NCBI GenBank assembly: GCA_028701555.1
Contig: JAQVQN010000011.1
Coordinates: forward strand, 1-15,224
DNA: 15,224 bases
Source: Kiritimatiellia bacterium
GTDB lineage: Bacteria; Verrucomicrobiota; Kiritimatiellia; RFP12; UBA1067
Direction: 5' to 3'
The first letter of the stretch is position 1. Each line of letters begins with the position of its first letter. The notes below the pieces were generated by a model. The model saw nothing but the letters and a program-made list of their open reading frames with translations. It ran no database searches and was not told the origin of the DNA. The position numbers and the translations under genes were made by a program. Positions 1-6,425 of this stretch are shown one piece after another.

Positions 1-103
1 ACAAGTTGCGTGGCAAACCGCAATCTGATGCCGTGTAGAGCAGACTTGCTGTTTTTTAAGGTCAATCGACAAAGTAAATGAACACCCTGCGCGCGCGCAA
101 AAC
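1..103 (+). other. Left edge; possible tail of a plus-strand gene
   Basis: No gene can be firmly called here. One plus-strand frame is open from base 3 and reads KLRGKPQSDAV before TAG at 36-38. It is followed by a short hairpin (stem 39-42 with 47-50, loop 43-46) and six T at 52-57, which would suit the end of a plus-strand gene plus a weak terminator. The stem is only four base pairs and eleven codons prove nothing, so this is a suggestion only. A (GC)5 run lies at 89-98. Confidence 0.2.
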
Positions 104-137
104 AAAAAAACGGCGTCAGCCCTTAGGCCGAACGCCG
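104..137 (-). terminator. Rho-independent terminator of the small secreted-protein gene
   Basis: The stem pairs CGGCGT at 111-116 with ACGCCG at 132-137, with an inner GCC/GGC pairing in the loop. On the minus strand it is followed at once by a run of seven T (104-110 read in reverse). It begins 35 bases after the stop codon of the gene at 173-418. This is a textbook intrinsic terminator for minus-strand transcription. Confidence 0.85.
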
Positions 138-172
138 CTATTTTAGCTTAAACATACGCCAGCATGATGACT

Positions 173-418
173 TCAGCGCATCAGCATGATTGTTCCGATA
201 ATCTTCTTGGTATTGAGCTTCTTAACCGGCGACAAACTTTCCGTGTATGTTCTCGTATCCAGATCTTCAACCTCAGTTGGAGTAGCCGCAGTGAAAGACA
301 TTGTGTTAATTTGTGCGGGGTTTTCCGAAACTACACTCCACGGCCCATCCGCTTTCGCCATAAACGCTAACGCCGCAAGCACCAACACCAGACAGCCAAT
401 GCTCTCTTTAATTTTCAT
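173..418 (-). CDS. Small predicted secreted protein, 81 aa, unknown function
   Basis: I do not recognise this protein. Residues 1-23 look like a signal peptide: Lys at 2 and 4, a hydrophobic core at about 7-20, and an AKA site at 21-23, leaving a mature chain of about 58 residues that starts DGPW. The mature part has no cysteine, so it is neither a lipoprotein nor disulfide-bonded. It is acidic around EVEDLD (49-54) and ends in a basic, hydrophobic tail (KKLNTKKIIGTIMLMR, 66-81). The ATG at 418 is chosen over an in-frame GTG at 433 because AAAGGTGA sits five bases before it and the signal peptide then starts properly. A promoter (458-486) and a terminator (104-137) make it a one-gene unit. 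Evidence that it is a real gene is fair; its role is unknown. Confidence 0.65.
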   Translation of the reverse strand: MKIKESIGCLVLVLAALAFMAKADGPWSVVSENPAQINTMSFTAATPTEVEDLDTRTYTESLSPVKKLNTKKIIGTIMLMR

Positions 419-447
419 AAATTCACCTTTCACGTCAAATTAAACCC

Positions 448-624
448 TTACCCAAAAGTATTAATATTATCAAATAACCGTTTCAAAACGTCAACCACTA
501 TTAAATCTATTTTTTGCTCCATTAAGAGCGCGGCTGCAACCAGGTACACAGCGCCTCCATTTTGAACTTGTTCCTGCACTTCCGATTTCCCGCCCCGAAT
601 TACGTGAGCTTGCCCTGTTTCCAT
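448..624 (-). CDS. Possible 58-aa small protein or gene remnant
   Basis: An open frame runs from ATG (622-624) to TAA (448-450). The product would have a charged N-terminal part (METGQAHVIRGGKSEVQEQV) and then a hydrophobic and amphipathic stretch including AVYLVAAALLMEQKIDLIVV (25-44) and VLKRLFDNINTFG. The composition looks protein-like. However, there is no Shine-Dalgarno before the ATG, an in-frame TAG lies just upstream, and this length can arise by chance. It lies 29 bases upstream of the secreted-protein start and in the same direction, so it could be a leader gene or a decayed reading frame. No family is recognised. Confidence 0.25.
   Translation of the reverse strand: METGQAHVIRGGKSEVQEQVQNGGAVYLVAAALLMEQKIDLIVVDVLKRLFDNINTFG
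458..486 (-). promoter_or_regulatory. Sigma-70-like promoter for the small secreted-protein gene
   Basis: On the minus strand there is TTGAAA (481-486), a 17-base spacer and TAATAC (458-463). Transcription would start near 451, giving a leader of about 33 bases that includes the AAAGGTGA ribosome binding site. The match to consensus is good and the spacer is ideal, but the region is AT-rich, so chance matches are more likely than in the cluster. It overlaps the 3' end of the doubtful frame at 448-624. Confidence 0.55.
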
Positions 625-747
625 ACTTACAGCACATTGCTAGCGCAAGGCACTACACGAGTTTTTGTAACGCGACAAGCTTCAAAGGGTTATTATTAGG
701 CAGGTAGCTAATGTATCTCGCTTATCAATCTAAAAGGCTCCAAGGTA
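487..747. other. Intergenic stretch between the divergent small gene and the PIG-L gene
   Basis: The spacer from 419 to 747 is about 330 bases. Apart from the promoter at 458-486 and the doubtful frame at 448-624, I see no gene, RNA gene or repeat. It should carry the promoter of the PIG-L gene. The best candidate is TTGTAA (665-670) with TATTAT (691-696), but the 20-base spacer is too long for confidence, so no promoter is called. Confidence 0.5.
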
Positions 748-1611
748 ATGCTCATGGCTATGCAGCGGCTATTGCGTTCCACTACGATCATTCTAGTTGT
801 TGTCCTGGCTTTGCCCGCAGCTACCTGGCTATGGTCATTCGGCGGGCCTCAACCTGAGGTCACAGTTCCACCGGAAAACAAATTAGTGCCTCGCGCACTT
901 TTTGTCATGGCTCACCCAGATGACGAGTTCGGTGTTTTCGGAAGAATGCTGCACCTTCAAGACCTCAACACGGAAATCTGGTGCGCTTGGACCATCGGCG
1001 GCAACCATAAACGCGACTTGGAAGCTAAGAGCGCGATGCGCGATATCGGCATACCCGACGAGCGCCTGCTCTTCCTTAGTACAGGTGGCTTGGGTGATGC
1101 AGCTTCCCTAGCTAAAACCATTGAAGCTTTAAGGGAGTTGCTGGCAACACGCCATTTCGAAGAAGTTTATGTTGTGGCTTACGAAGGCGGGCACTTCCAG
1201 CATGACCTGACAAATTTCGCTGTGGCGCAGGCTGCCAAACTTTCAGGCACCAGCAGTCGGCTTTATGAGTTCCCGCTCTACAACCTTTGCGGGTTGCGGG
1301 TAAACGCTTTCCGACTGACCTCCCGCCCCAGTCCTGTTTGCGGCCTCACGCTCGCGCCGGACAGAGTCCGTTTCATCCGTGCACTCGCGAACCACTACCC
1401 CAGCCAGCGCCATATCACTGAAGGCTTCTTGCGTTTCATGCCATACGCGCGACAGTGCCAGCCACGCTGGCGACCCCTGCCTGCTTGGGACTACACGAAA
1501 CCACCTCATCACGGCCTTTTGTGGCACGACGCCAATCCCCGCCAAAGACTGAAACGCTCATACCGCGAGTCAATGATCAATGTGATCAAGACTTACTCAG
1601 AAACACTTTAA
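748..1611 (+). CDS. PIG-L (LmbE-like) family deacetylase, membrane-anchored
   Basis: This is a predicted zinc-dependent N-acetyl-sugar deacetylase of the PIG-L/LmbE family, 287 aa. The family hydrolyses N-acetyl groups from GlcNAc-type substrates; the substrate here is unknown. AHPDDE at 55-60 gives the first metal ligands (His56, Asp59) and the catalytic Asp58. EGGHFQHD at 146-153 supplies the second histidine region (His149, His152). A C-terminal block RPLPAWDYTKPPHHGLLW (242-259) occurs in one branch of the family as I recall it. Residues 7-30 form one hydrophobic segment after LLR, so the enzyme is probably tethered with its catalytic domain outside the cytoplasm. ATG at 748 is the outermost start; ATG at 754 has better spacing to AAGG (742-745) and is equally likely. 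The gene runs towards secY and is not part of the ribosomal unit. Confidence 0.85.
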   Translation: MLMAMQRLLRSTTIILVVVLALPAATWLWSFGGPQPEVTVPPENKLVPRALFVMAHPDDEFGVFGRMLHLQDLNTEIWCAWTIGGNHKRDLEAKSAMRDIGIPDERLLFLSTGGLGDAASLAKTIEALRELLATRHFEEVYVVAYEGGHFQHDLTNFAVAQAAKLSGTSSRLYEFPLYNLCGLRVNAFRLTSRPSPVCGLTLAPDRVRFIRALANHYPSQRHITEGFLRFMPYARQCQPRWRPLPAWDYTKPPHHGLLWHDANPRQRLKRSYRESMINVIKTYSETL

Positions 1612-1637
1612 GGGGGCCGCGTTAAAGCGACCCCCTT
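1610..1637. terminator. Shared hairpin between convergent PIG-L and secY genes
   Basis: AAGGGGG (1610-1616) pairs with CCCCCTT (1631-1637), and CGC (1618-1620) pairs with GCG (1627-1629) around the loop GTTAAA. The hairpin begins inside the PIG-L stop codon (TAA, 1609-1611) and ends four bases before the secY stop. It can form in either transcript. Neither side has a clean T run right after the stem, so it may work with Rho or as a 3' end stabiliser rather than as a strong intrinsic terminator. Confidence 0.6.
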
Positions 1638-1641
1638 GGTC

Positions 1642-3033
1642 TCAGCGCCGCCCGCGCAAGCGGCCGTGTTTCAGGAAACCGTCGTAGTTACGCATCAGCA
1701 GGTGCGATTCCATCTGGCGCAAGGTGTCAAGCGCCACGCCCACGATGATCAGCAGACTGGTGCCGCCGAAGAACGAGGCCATCTCCCAAGGCAACTGCAT
1801 CATGCCGCGCAACAACTGCGGCACAAGCGCGATGATCAATAGCCCGGATCCGCCTATGAGCGTGACGCGCGTCATAAGGGCATCGAGATATTCCGCCGTT
1901 GCGCGCCCCGGACGAATACCGGGCACATAAGAGCCTTCGCGCTTCAGATTCTCGGATATCTGCATGGCATTGAACTGTGTCGCTACCCAGAAAAAGGCGA
2001 AGAACATGATCAGCAGCGCATAGACTGCCAGATGAATCGGGCTGGTCATATCTACCAATTGCGTCCCCAGCCACTTCAGCCAAGACAGCCAAGTGTACTC
2101 GGGCGGTATACGGCTGAGAATGGCCGACGGAAACTGGATCAGCGGCCCTGCGAAGATGATCGGCATGACGCCGGTGTAGTTAACGCGCAGCGGCATGTAG
2201 GTCTGCTGCATCCCGTAGGAGCGTCCGCCGCCTCCCGCCGCAGCACGCCGCGTAGAGTGTATGGGCACCTTACGCATGCCTTGGGTCAACATGACCGTGC
2301 CCATCGTAATGGCGAAGCCGAACAGCAACAGCAACAGCAACTCGATCGGGCTATTGGTGGCATTGATGCCGCCCAGTCCGAAATAGCGTGTCCACGCCTC
2401 CACGATCGCCACCGGCAGTCGCGAGGTTATGTTGATCATGATAATCAGCGAGGTGCCGTTGCCGATACCGCGCTGCGTTATCTGGTCGGCCAGCCACATC
2501 ACAAACAACGAGGCCGTGGTCATGCATATTACGGTCACAATGTTGAAGCCCAAACCCGGGCGCGTGACGATCTGCACATTACCCAAGCCAAATGAGGCCG
2601 GGTTCTGCAGGGCCGTCGCCAGAGCGAACGACTGAAACACGCAAATGCCGATGGTCAGATAGCGGGTATACTGGGCCATCTTCATGCGGCCCGACTCCCC
2701 TTCCCGAGACAGACGCTCGAACTGGGGGATCACCGCTGTCAGCAACTGAATGATAATCGAGGCGCTGATATACGGCCAGATGCTGAGGAAGCCCACGGCG
2801 CACTGATTTAGCGCGCCGCCGCTGAACACATTGAACCAATCCATCAGCCCTCCGCCAGCGGCGGACTGCTTGCGGATTTCGTCCAAGGCATGCTGCAGCG
2901 TCTGCCAATCTACGCCCGGCGTGGGGATCATGGAGATCAGACGGCTGATAAAGACCAGTCCGGCTGTCAACAGTATCCTTTTCCGCAGTTCAGGAATCTT
3001 GAACGTGTTCGCAAAAGTGGCAAGCATTGGCAT
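1642..3033 (-). CDS. secY: Preprotein translocase subunit SecY
   Basis: SecY is the channel-forming subunit of the SecYEG protein export machine in the inner membrane, with ten membrane segments. Family marks are FKIPELRKRI at 11-20, GESGRMKMAQYTRYL at 112-126, DQITQRGIGNGTSLII at 183-198, PLRVNYTGVMPIIFA at 281-295 and VPGIRPGRATAEYLD at 370-384. The length of 463 aa is slightly above that of E. coli SecY. ATG at 3033 is chosen because GAGGAAA lies six bases before it; an in-frame TTG at 3048 would overlap the rplO stop and lacks such a site. The cytoplasmic loop before PLRV carries AAAGGGG (264-270), and a six-leucine run (232-237) is encoded by alternating TTG/CTG. It is the last gene of the cluster. 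Confidence 0.97.
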   Translation of the reverse strand: MPMLATFANTFKIPELRKRILLTAGLVFISRLISMIPTPGVDWQTLQHALDEIRKQSAAGGGLMDWFNVFSGGALNQCAVGFLSIWPYISASIIIQLLTAVIPQFERLSREGESGRMKMAQYTRYLTIGICVFQSFALATALQNPASFGLGNVQIVTRPGLGFNIVTVICMTTASLFVMWLADQITQRGIGNGTSLIIMINITSRLPVAIVEAWTRYFGLGGINATNSPIELLLLLLFGFAITMGTVMLTQGMRKVPIHSTRRAAAGGGGRSYGMQQTYMPLRVNYTGVMPIIFAGPLIQFPSAILSRIPPEYTWLSWLKWLGTQLVDMTSPIHLAVYALLIMFFAFFWVATQFNAMQISENLKREGSYVPGIRPGRATAEYLDALMTRVTLIGGSGLLIIALVPQLLRGMMQLPWEMASFFGGTSLLIIVGVALDTLRQMESHLLMRNYDGFLKHGRLRGRR

Positions 3034-3044
3034 GATACGTTTCC

Positions 3045-3485
3045 TCAAACAAGTTCGACACTGCCGCCGGCGGCTTCGATTTTGGCCTTGGCCGAAGCGC
3101 TGGCACCATTGACCTTGACCGTCAGCTTCTTAGTCAAGTCGCCATCGCCTAGAACTTTAACGCCGTCGTACTTGCTCGAGAACAAGCCGCTGGCGCGCAA
3201 CACGTCTAAGGTCACCTCAGTCCCGTTATCAAAACGCTCAAGATCTTTGACGTTGAGTGCAAAATACTCGACGCGGTTGAAATTTTTGAAGCCGCGTTTC
3301 GGCAGGCGCCGGATCAAAGGCATCTGGCCGCCCTCGAAACCTAGCTTGCCCTTGTGCCCTTTGCGGGCATTCTGGCCCTTGTGACCGCGCGTCGACGTTT
3401 TACCCATGCCGGAACCGCAGCCGCGCCCCACACGTTTGGGGGCTTTACGCGCGCCCGGCGTATTTTTCAATGATGACAGATCCAT
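3045..3485 (-). CDS. rplO: 50S ribosomal protein L15
   Basis: L15 is a late-assembling protein of the large subunit that binds 23S rRNA. At 146 aa it has the family length. The long basic, glycine-rich N-terminal arm (KRVGRGCGSGMGKTSTRGHK at 17-36) threads into rRNA, and the globular C-terminal half ends in AAGGSVELV. ATG at 3485 is preceded by AGGAG with a six-base gap. It lies 17 bases after rpsE, where rpmD (L30) would be expected, so L30 is missing from this locus. secY follows 11 bases later, which is the usual partner order. Confidence 0.98.
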   Translation of the reverse strand: MDLSSLKNTPGARKAPKRVGRGCGSGMGKTSTRGHKGQNARKGHKGKLGFEGGQMPLIRRLPKRGFKNFNRVEYFALNVKDLERFDNGTEVTLDVLRASGLFSSKYDGVKVLGDGDLTKKLTVKVNGASASAKAKIEAAGGSVELV

Positions 3486-3502
3486 GATTAACTCCTAGAT
3501 TC

Positions 3503-4000
3503 TTAAGCGCGGGCGGCCGCGATTTCCTCAGCCGAACGCAGATTGTTCAGCGCGTCAACAGTGGCCTTGACCACGTTCAGACGGTTCTTGCTGCCCAGGG
3601 ATTTCCCGATTGCATCGCGTACTCCAGCAGCTTCAAGCACCGGCCGCATCCCGCCGCCGACAATCAGCCCCGTTCCGTCAGGCGCAGGCTTCAAAAGCAC
3701 ACGCCCTCCGTCACAAACGCCGGTCACGGCATGTGGAATGGTCTTACCATCCAATTTGATGCGCATCATCTCTTTCTTGGCAGACTCGCCGCCTTTGCGG
3801 ATCGCATCGCTGACCTCGTTGGCCTTGCCAAACCCGAAGCCTACCCGACCCTCGCGGTCACCGACAACCACCACCGCACTGAAACTGAAACGGCGGCCGC
3901 CTTTGACCACTTTGGCGCACCTGTTCACGAACACAACGCGTTCGTCGAACTCTCTCTGTCCCTGCCCCTCACTACGGGGATATTTAGCCTCTGCGCTCAC
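3503..4000 (-). CDS. rpsE: 30S ribosomal protein S5
   Basis: S5 sits near the decoding centre and the mRNA entry site and takes part in translational accuracy and helicase activity on mRNA. The double-stranded-RNA-binding-like N-terminal domain is clear (ERVVFVNRCAKVVKGGRRFS at 20-39, then GRVGFGFGKANEV), followed by the C-terminal domain with GGGMRPVLEAAGVRDAIGKS. At 165 aa it is normal. The start is GTG at 4000, sharing four bases (GTGA) with the rplR stop, with GAGGAGG just upstream, so translation is probably coupled to L18. The S5 N-terminus before the first domain is short and charged. Confidence 0.98.
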   Translation of the reverse strand: MSAEAKYPRSEGQGQREFDERVVFVNRCAKVVKGGRRFSFSAVVVVGDREGRVGFGFGKANEVSDAIRKGGESAKKEMMRIKLDGKTIPHAVTGVCDGGRVLLKPAPDGTGLIVGGGMRPVLEAAGVRDAIGKSLGSKNRLNVVKATVDALNNLRSAEEIAAARA

Positions 4001-4377
4001 TTAGCCTCCTCTGCCACATCTGCGGCACGCTCGGATATTCTCAGCCCAGCCGCGGTAGCGGCTTCCACGATCTGCTTGACTCGTCCGTGGAACTTGAACC
4101 CGCCGCGGTCAACGACCACGAGCGATATGCCTTTTTCCTTGGCCAGACTAGCGGCCTGCTCGCCGACCAGCTTGGCGGTTTCCAGATTGCATGGCTTCGA
4201 CTCTTTCAGCGTGGAAGTCGAAGCTAACGTGCACATGGCACTATCATCTATAAATTGCACGTAGATGTGCTTGTTAGAGATGTAAATTGCCATGCGCGGA
4301 CGTTCAGCCGTTCCTTTGATGCGCTGACGCAGGCGCATATGGCGGCGGGCACGTTGTGTTTTACGGTTAAAACTCAT
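3997..4377 (-). CDS. rplR: 50S ribosomal protein L18
   Basis: L18 binds 5S rRNA together with L5 and helps dock it on the large subunit. The 126-aa chain has the basic N-terminal tail (NRKTQRARRHMRLRQRIKG, 4-22), the RPRMAIYISNKHIYVQFIDD strand region, and a C-terminal helix domain with GFKFHGRVKQIVEAATAAGL. That last motif, with F-H-G-R-V, is the hallmark of the family. The C-terminus carries about nine extra residues (SERAADVAEEAK) beyond the usual end near GLRI. ATG at 4377 follows GGAG at ten bases. It lies 23 bases after rplF and overlaps rpsE by four. Confidence 0.97.
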   Translation of the reverse strand: MSFNRKTQRARRHMRLRQRIKGTAERPRMAIYISNKHIYVQFIDDSAMCTLASTSTLKESKPCNLETAKLVGEQAASLAKEKGISLVVVDRGGFKFHGRVKQIVEAATAAGLRISERAADVAEEAK

Positions 4378-4400
4378 TTCTCTTCAGCTCCGTTCAGGCG

Positions 4401-4940
4401 TTAAGCTACAGTCTTGCCCTGCTTGCGGCGAATCTGTTCGCCAGCATACTTGATTCCCTTGCCCTTGTATGGCTCGGCCGGGTAATAACTGCGGATGCGG
4501 GCTGCCGCTTCTCCGACCAGCTCCTTGCTGATCCCTTCGACCGTCACGTTCACGCCAGCAGCATCAACCGTGACCTTAATGCCATCGGGTATCAGATACT
4601 CTTTAGGCGAGGCGAACCCCAGCGACAGGCTCAGCTTCTGACCTTGCAGCACGGCCTTAAAGCCGGTACCGTCAATATTCAGCGCTTTCTTGTAGCCATT
4701 GGTCACGCCTTCGATCATGTTTTTGACCAAAGTGCGGCTCAACCCGTGACAGCTCCTTTGCATTCGCGTGTCATCCGCCCGAGTGACCAGCACTTTACCG
4801 TCTTCGACCTTGACGGCTATCCCTCTCTGGAAAGTCCGGCTCAGCTCGCCTAACTTGCCTTTGACAGTCACAGCATTGTCCTCTGCCGTGACCGTGACGC
4901 CAGCAGGGATCGCGACCGGTTGTTTACCAATTCTCGACAT
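4401..4940 (-). CDS. rplF: 50S ribosomal protein L6
   Basis: L6 binds helix 97 of 23S rRNA close to the sarcin-ricin loop and the factor-binding site, so it faces the EF-G from the same cluster. It has the two repeated L6 folds: the first covers about residues 1-80 (SRIGKQPVAIPAGVTVTAED), the second holds the conserved end (RSYYPAEPYKGKGIKYAGEQ at 149-168, then IRRKQGK). Length 179 aa is typical. ATG at 4940 has AGAGGG eight bases upstream. It lies 13 bases after rpsH. Confidence 0.98.
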   Translation of the reverse strand: MSRIGKQPVAIPAGVTVTAEDNAVTVKGKLGELSRTFQRGIAVKVEDGKVLVTRADDTRMQRSCHGLSRTLVKNMIEGVTNGYKKALNIDGTGFKAVLQGQKLSLSLGFASPKEYLIPDGIKVTVDAAGVNVTVEGISKELVGEAAARIRSYYPAEPYKGKGIKYAGEQIRRKQGKTVA

Positions 4941-4953
4941 TGTTGCAGCCCTC

Positions 4954-5346
4954 TTACCAGATTGTGCAGATCAACTCACCGCCCAGCTTACGCTTGCGGG
5001 CTTCTTTACCGCTCAAGATGCCACCCGACGTGCTCACTATCGCGACCCCAAGGCCACCCAGCACGTTAGGTATCTCTTGAACCTTACAGAATTTACGCAG
5101 CCCAGGCCTGCTCTCGCGGCGTAAACCGCGTATCGCAGGCTCGGCATCGTCGTTATACTTCAGCTCGATGCTCAGAACGCTTGGCACTGTCTGAGTCATC
5201 GTGAAGTCCGTAATATAGCCTTCTTCCTTCAAGACCCGGGCAATCTCGCCTTTTATGCGTGAACCCGGAAGCTCGATTGCGGGAAGTTCGGCCTTTAGCC
5301 CGTTGCGTATGCGCAACAGCATGTCAGAAATAGGATCCGACGTCAT
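4954..5346 (-). CDS. rpsH: 30S ribosomal protein S8
   Basis: S8 binds the central domain of 16S rRNA early in 30S assembly. In E. coli it also represses the spc operon by binding mRNA near rplE; whether that happens here is not visible from the sequence. The 130-aa protein starts DPISDMLLRIRNG, typical of the N-terminal domain, and has the C-terminal rRNA-binding signature GLGVAIVSTSGGILSGKEAR near 98-117. ATG at 5346 follows GAGGAGAG by four bases. It lies 10 bases after rpsN. Confidence 0.98.
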   Translation of the reverse strand: MTSDPISDMLLRIRNGLKAELPAIELPGSRIKGEIARVLKEEGYITDFTMTQTVPSVLSIELKYNDDAEPAIRGLRRESRPGLRKFCKVQEIPNVLGGLGVAIVSTSGGILSGKEARKRKLGGELICTIW

Positions 5347-5356
5347 TATTCTCTCC

Positions 5357-5542
5357 TCACCAGCTTGCCTTAGTCACACCCGGGATCATTCCCGAAACCG
5401 CCAGCTCGCGGAAGCAGATACGGCAGAGCTGGAACTTACGAATATAAGCACGCGGGCGTCCGCAACGGGAACACCTGTAGTACTTGCGCGAAGAAAACTT
5501 CGGCGGACGCTTGGCTTTTTCCATCAGACAGGTCTTAGCCAT
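5357..5542 (-). CDS. rpsN: 30S ribosomal protein S14, zinc-binding (type Z) form
   Basis: S14 is a late-assembling small-subunit protein in the 30S head. This is the short, zinc-binding C+ form of 61 aa: two CxxC pairs, Cys24/Cys27 (RCSRCGRP) and Cys40/Cys43 (LCRICFREL), form the zinc ribbon. The C-terminal IPGVTKASW matches the family. The longer cysteine-free S14 of about 100 aa seen in enterobacteria is not present here. In some genomes a zinc-free paralogue is made under zinc limitation; none lies in this window. ATG at 5542 has AAGGAGA nine bases upstream. It sits between rplE and rpsH as usual. Confidence 0.98.
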   Translation of the reverse strand: MAKTCLMEKAKRPPKFSSRKYYRCSRCGRPRAYIRKFQLCRICFRELAVSGMIPGVTKASW

Positions 5543-5556
5543 ATTGAAAAATCTCC

Positions 5557-6096
5557 TTATTTGCCGGCGAACGGCATTCCCATGATCTCGAGCAGCGCGC
5601 GCGCACTCTTGTTTTCCGGAGCTGTCGTCACAAATGTGATGTCCATTCCGACATCGTTTCCGTGCATACCGGAGTCCGTCAACTCGGGGAAAATCGTGTG
5701 CTCTTTCAAACCCAGAGTGTAGTTGCCCCGTCCGTCAAAACCGCGCACCGAAACACCGCGGAAGTCGCGAATACGCGGCAACGCACTGTTCACCAGACGA
5801 TCGAAGAACTCAAACATCCGAATACCGCGCAAAGTCACCTTCGCGCCGATAACCATTCCTTCGCGCAGCTTGAAGTTCGATATACTCTTGCGCGCTTTAC
5901 ACAGCACCGGCTTCTGACCGCACAGCTTGGTAAAATCATCCAAAATCGCCTTCTGCACATCCTTCTCGACAATGCCGAAAGCCATGTTGAGCACCACCTT
6001 TTCAAGTCGCGGCACCAACATCTTGTTCTTGACACCGAGCTTCTCCTGAAGCTTCGGCGCCAATTCCTTAACGTATTTATCTTTGAGTCTGGCCAT
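5557..6096 (-). CDS. rplE: 50S ribosomal protein L5
   Basis: L5 holds 5S rRNA and helix 84 of 23S rRNA and touches the P-site tRNA and S13 across the subunit interface. The 179-aa chain has the standard length. Marks are PRLEKVVLNMAFG at 29-41, GQKPVLCKARKSISNFKLRE, and the P-loop region that touches tRNA before GNYTLGLKEHTIFPEL. It ends near LEIMGMPF, like its relatives. ATG at 6096 follows GGGAGGC by four bases. The 11-base gap to rplX leaves little room for an S8-type operator before the start, although part of such a site can lie inside the gene. Confidence 0.98.
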   Translation of the reverse strand: MARLKDKYVKELAPKLQEKLGVKNKMLVPRLEKVVLNMAFGIVEKDVQKAILDDFTKLCGQKPVLCKARKSISNFKLREGMVIGAKVTLRGIRMFEFFDRLVNSALPRIRDFRGVSVRGFDGRGNYTLGLKEHTIFPELTDSGMHGNDVGMDITFVTTAPENKSARALLEIMGMPFAGK

Positions 6097-6107
6097 TTGC
6101 GCCTCCC

Positions 6108-6425
6108 TTAGTCAAGGATCTTACCCGAAGCCTTGGATTTACGCACCATCTGGTCACCATCCTTCACCCTGCTGATGCGCACGCCCTTCTTGGCTTCAGG
6201 ATCGTAAGGCATCAGATTCGAAAGGTTGATCGGTGCCTCGCGCTCCACGATCCCGCCGTTAGGCGCACTCTCGGAACGGCGGATGGCCTTCTTAACCATA
6301 TTCAGACCCTGCACTACCGCCGCCCCTTTGTCTGGGATAACGCGCAGCACTTTGCCGGTCTGTCCGGCTGCGTCGCCGGTAATCACGATGACCGTGTCAT
6401 CTTTTCTTATTCTCGCAATGCTCAT
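6108..6425 (-). CDS. rplX: 50S ribosomal protein L24
   Basis: L24 starts large-subunit assembly by binding domain I of 23S rRNA, and in the mature ribosome it lies near the peptide exit. The 105-aa chain carries the KOW motif (DDTVIVITGDAAGQTGKVLR, residues 9-28), then QGLNMVKKAIRR and the NLMPYDPEAKKGVRI segment. ATG at 6425 is chosen: AGGAAAG lies close upstream and the length then matches the family. The frame stays open for 41 more codons up to a GTG at 6548 that overlaps the rplN stop, which is unusual. The 119-base gap upstream is one of only two long gaps in the cluster. Confidence 0.96.
   Translation of the reverse strand: MSIARIRKDDTVIVITGDAAGQTGKVLRVIPDKGAAVVQGLNMVKKAIRRSESAPNGGIVEREAPINLSNLMPYDPEAKKGVRISRVKDGDQMVRKSKASGKILD

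Noticed and set aside
89..98. (GC)5 alternating run
   Set aside because: Too short to claim a Z-DNA or regulatory role.
186..443. Plus-strand frame of 85 codons opposite the small secreted-protein gene
   Set aside because: It has no ribosome binding site. The minus strand has a promoter, a ribosome binding site, a signal peptide and a terminator for the gene at 173-418.
665..696. Promoter for the PIG-L gene (TTGTAA and TATTAT)
   Set aside because: The 20-base spacer is too long, and the AT-rich sequence makes chance matches likely.
2032..2595. Plus-strand frame of 187 codons opposite secY, with a glutamine run
   Set aside because: It is a shadow of the SecY leucine-rich sequence, has a low-complexity composition rich in His, Arg and Gln, and no ribosome binding site.
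3034..3048. TTG start of secY at 3048
   Set aside because: It overlaps the rplO stop and lacks a ribosome binding site, while GAGGAAA is well placed for ATG at 3033.
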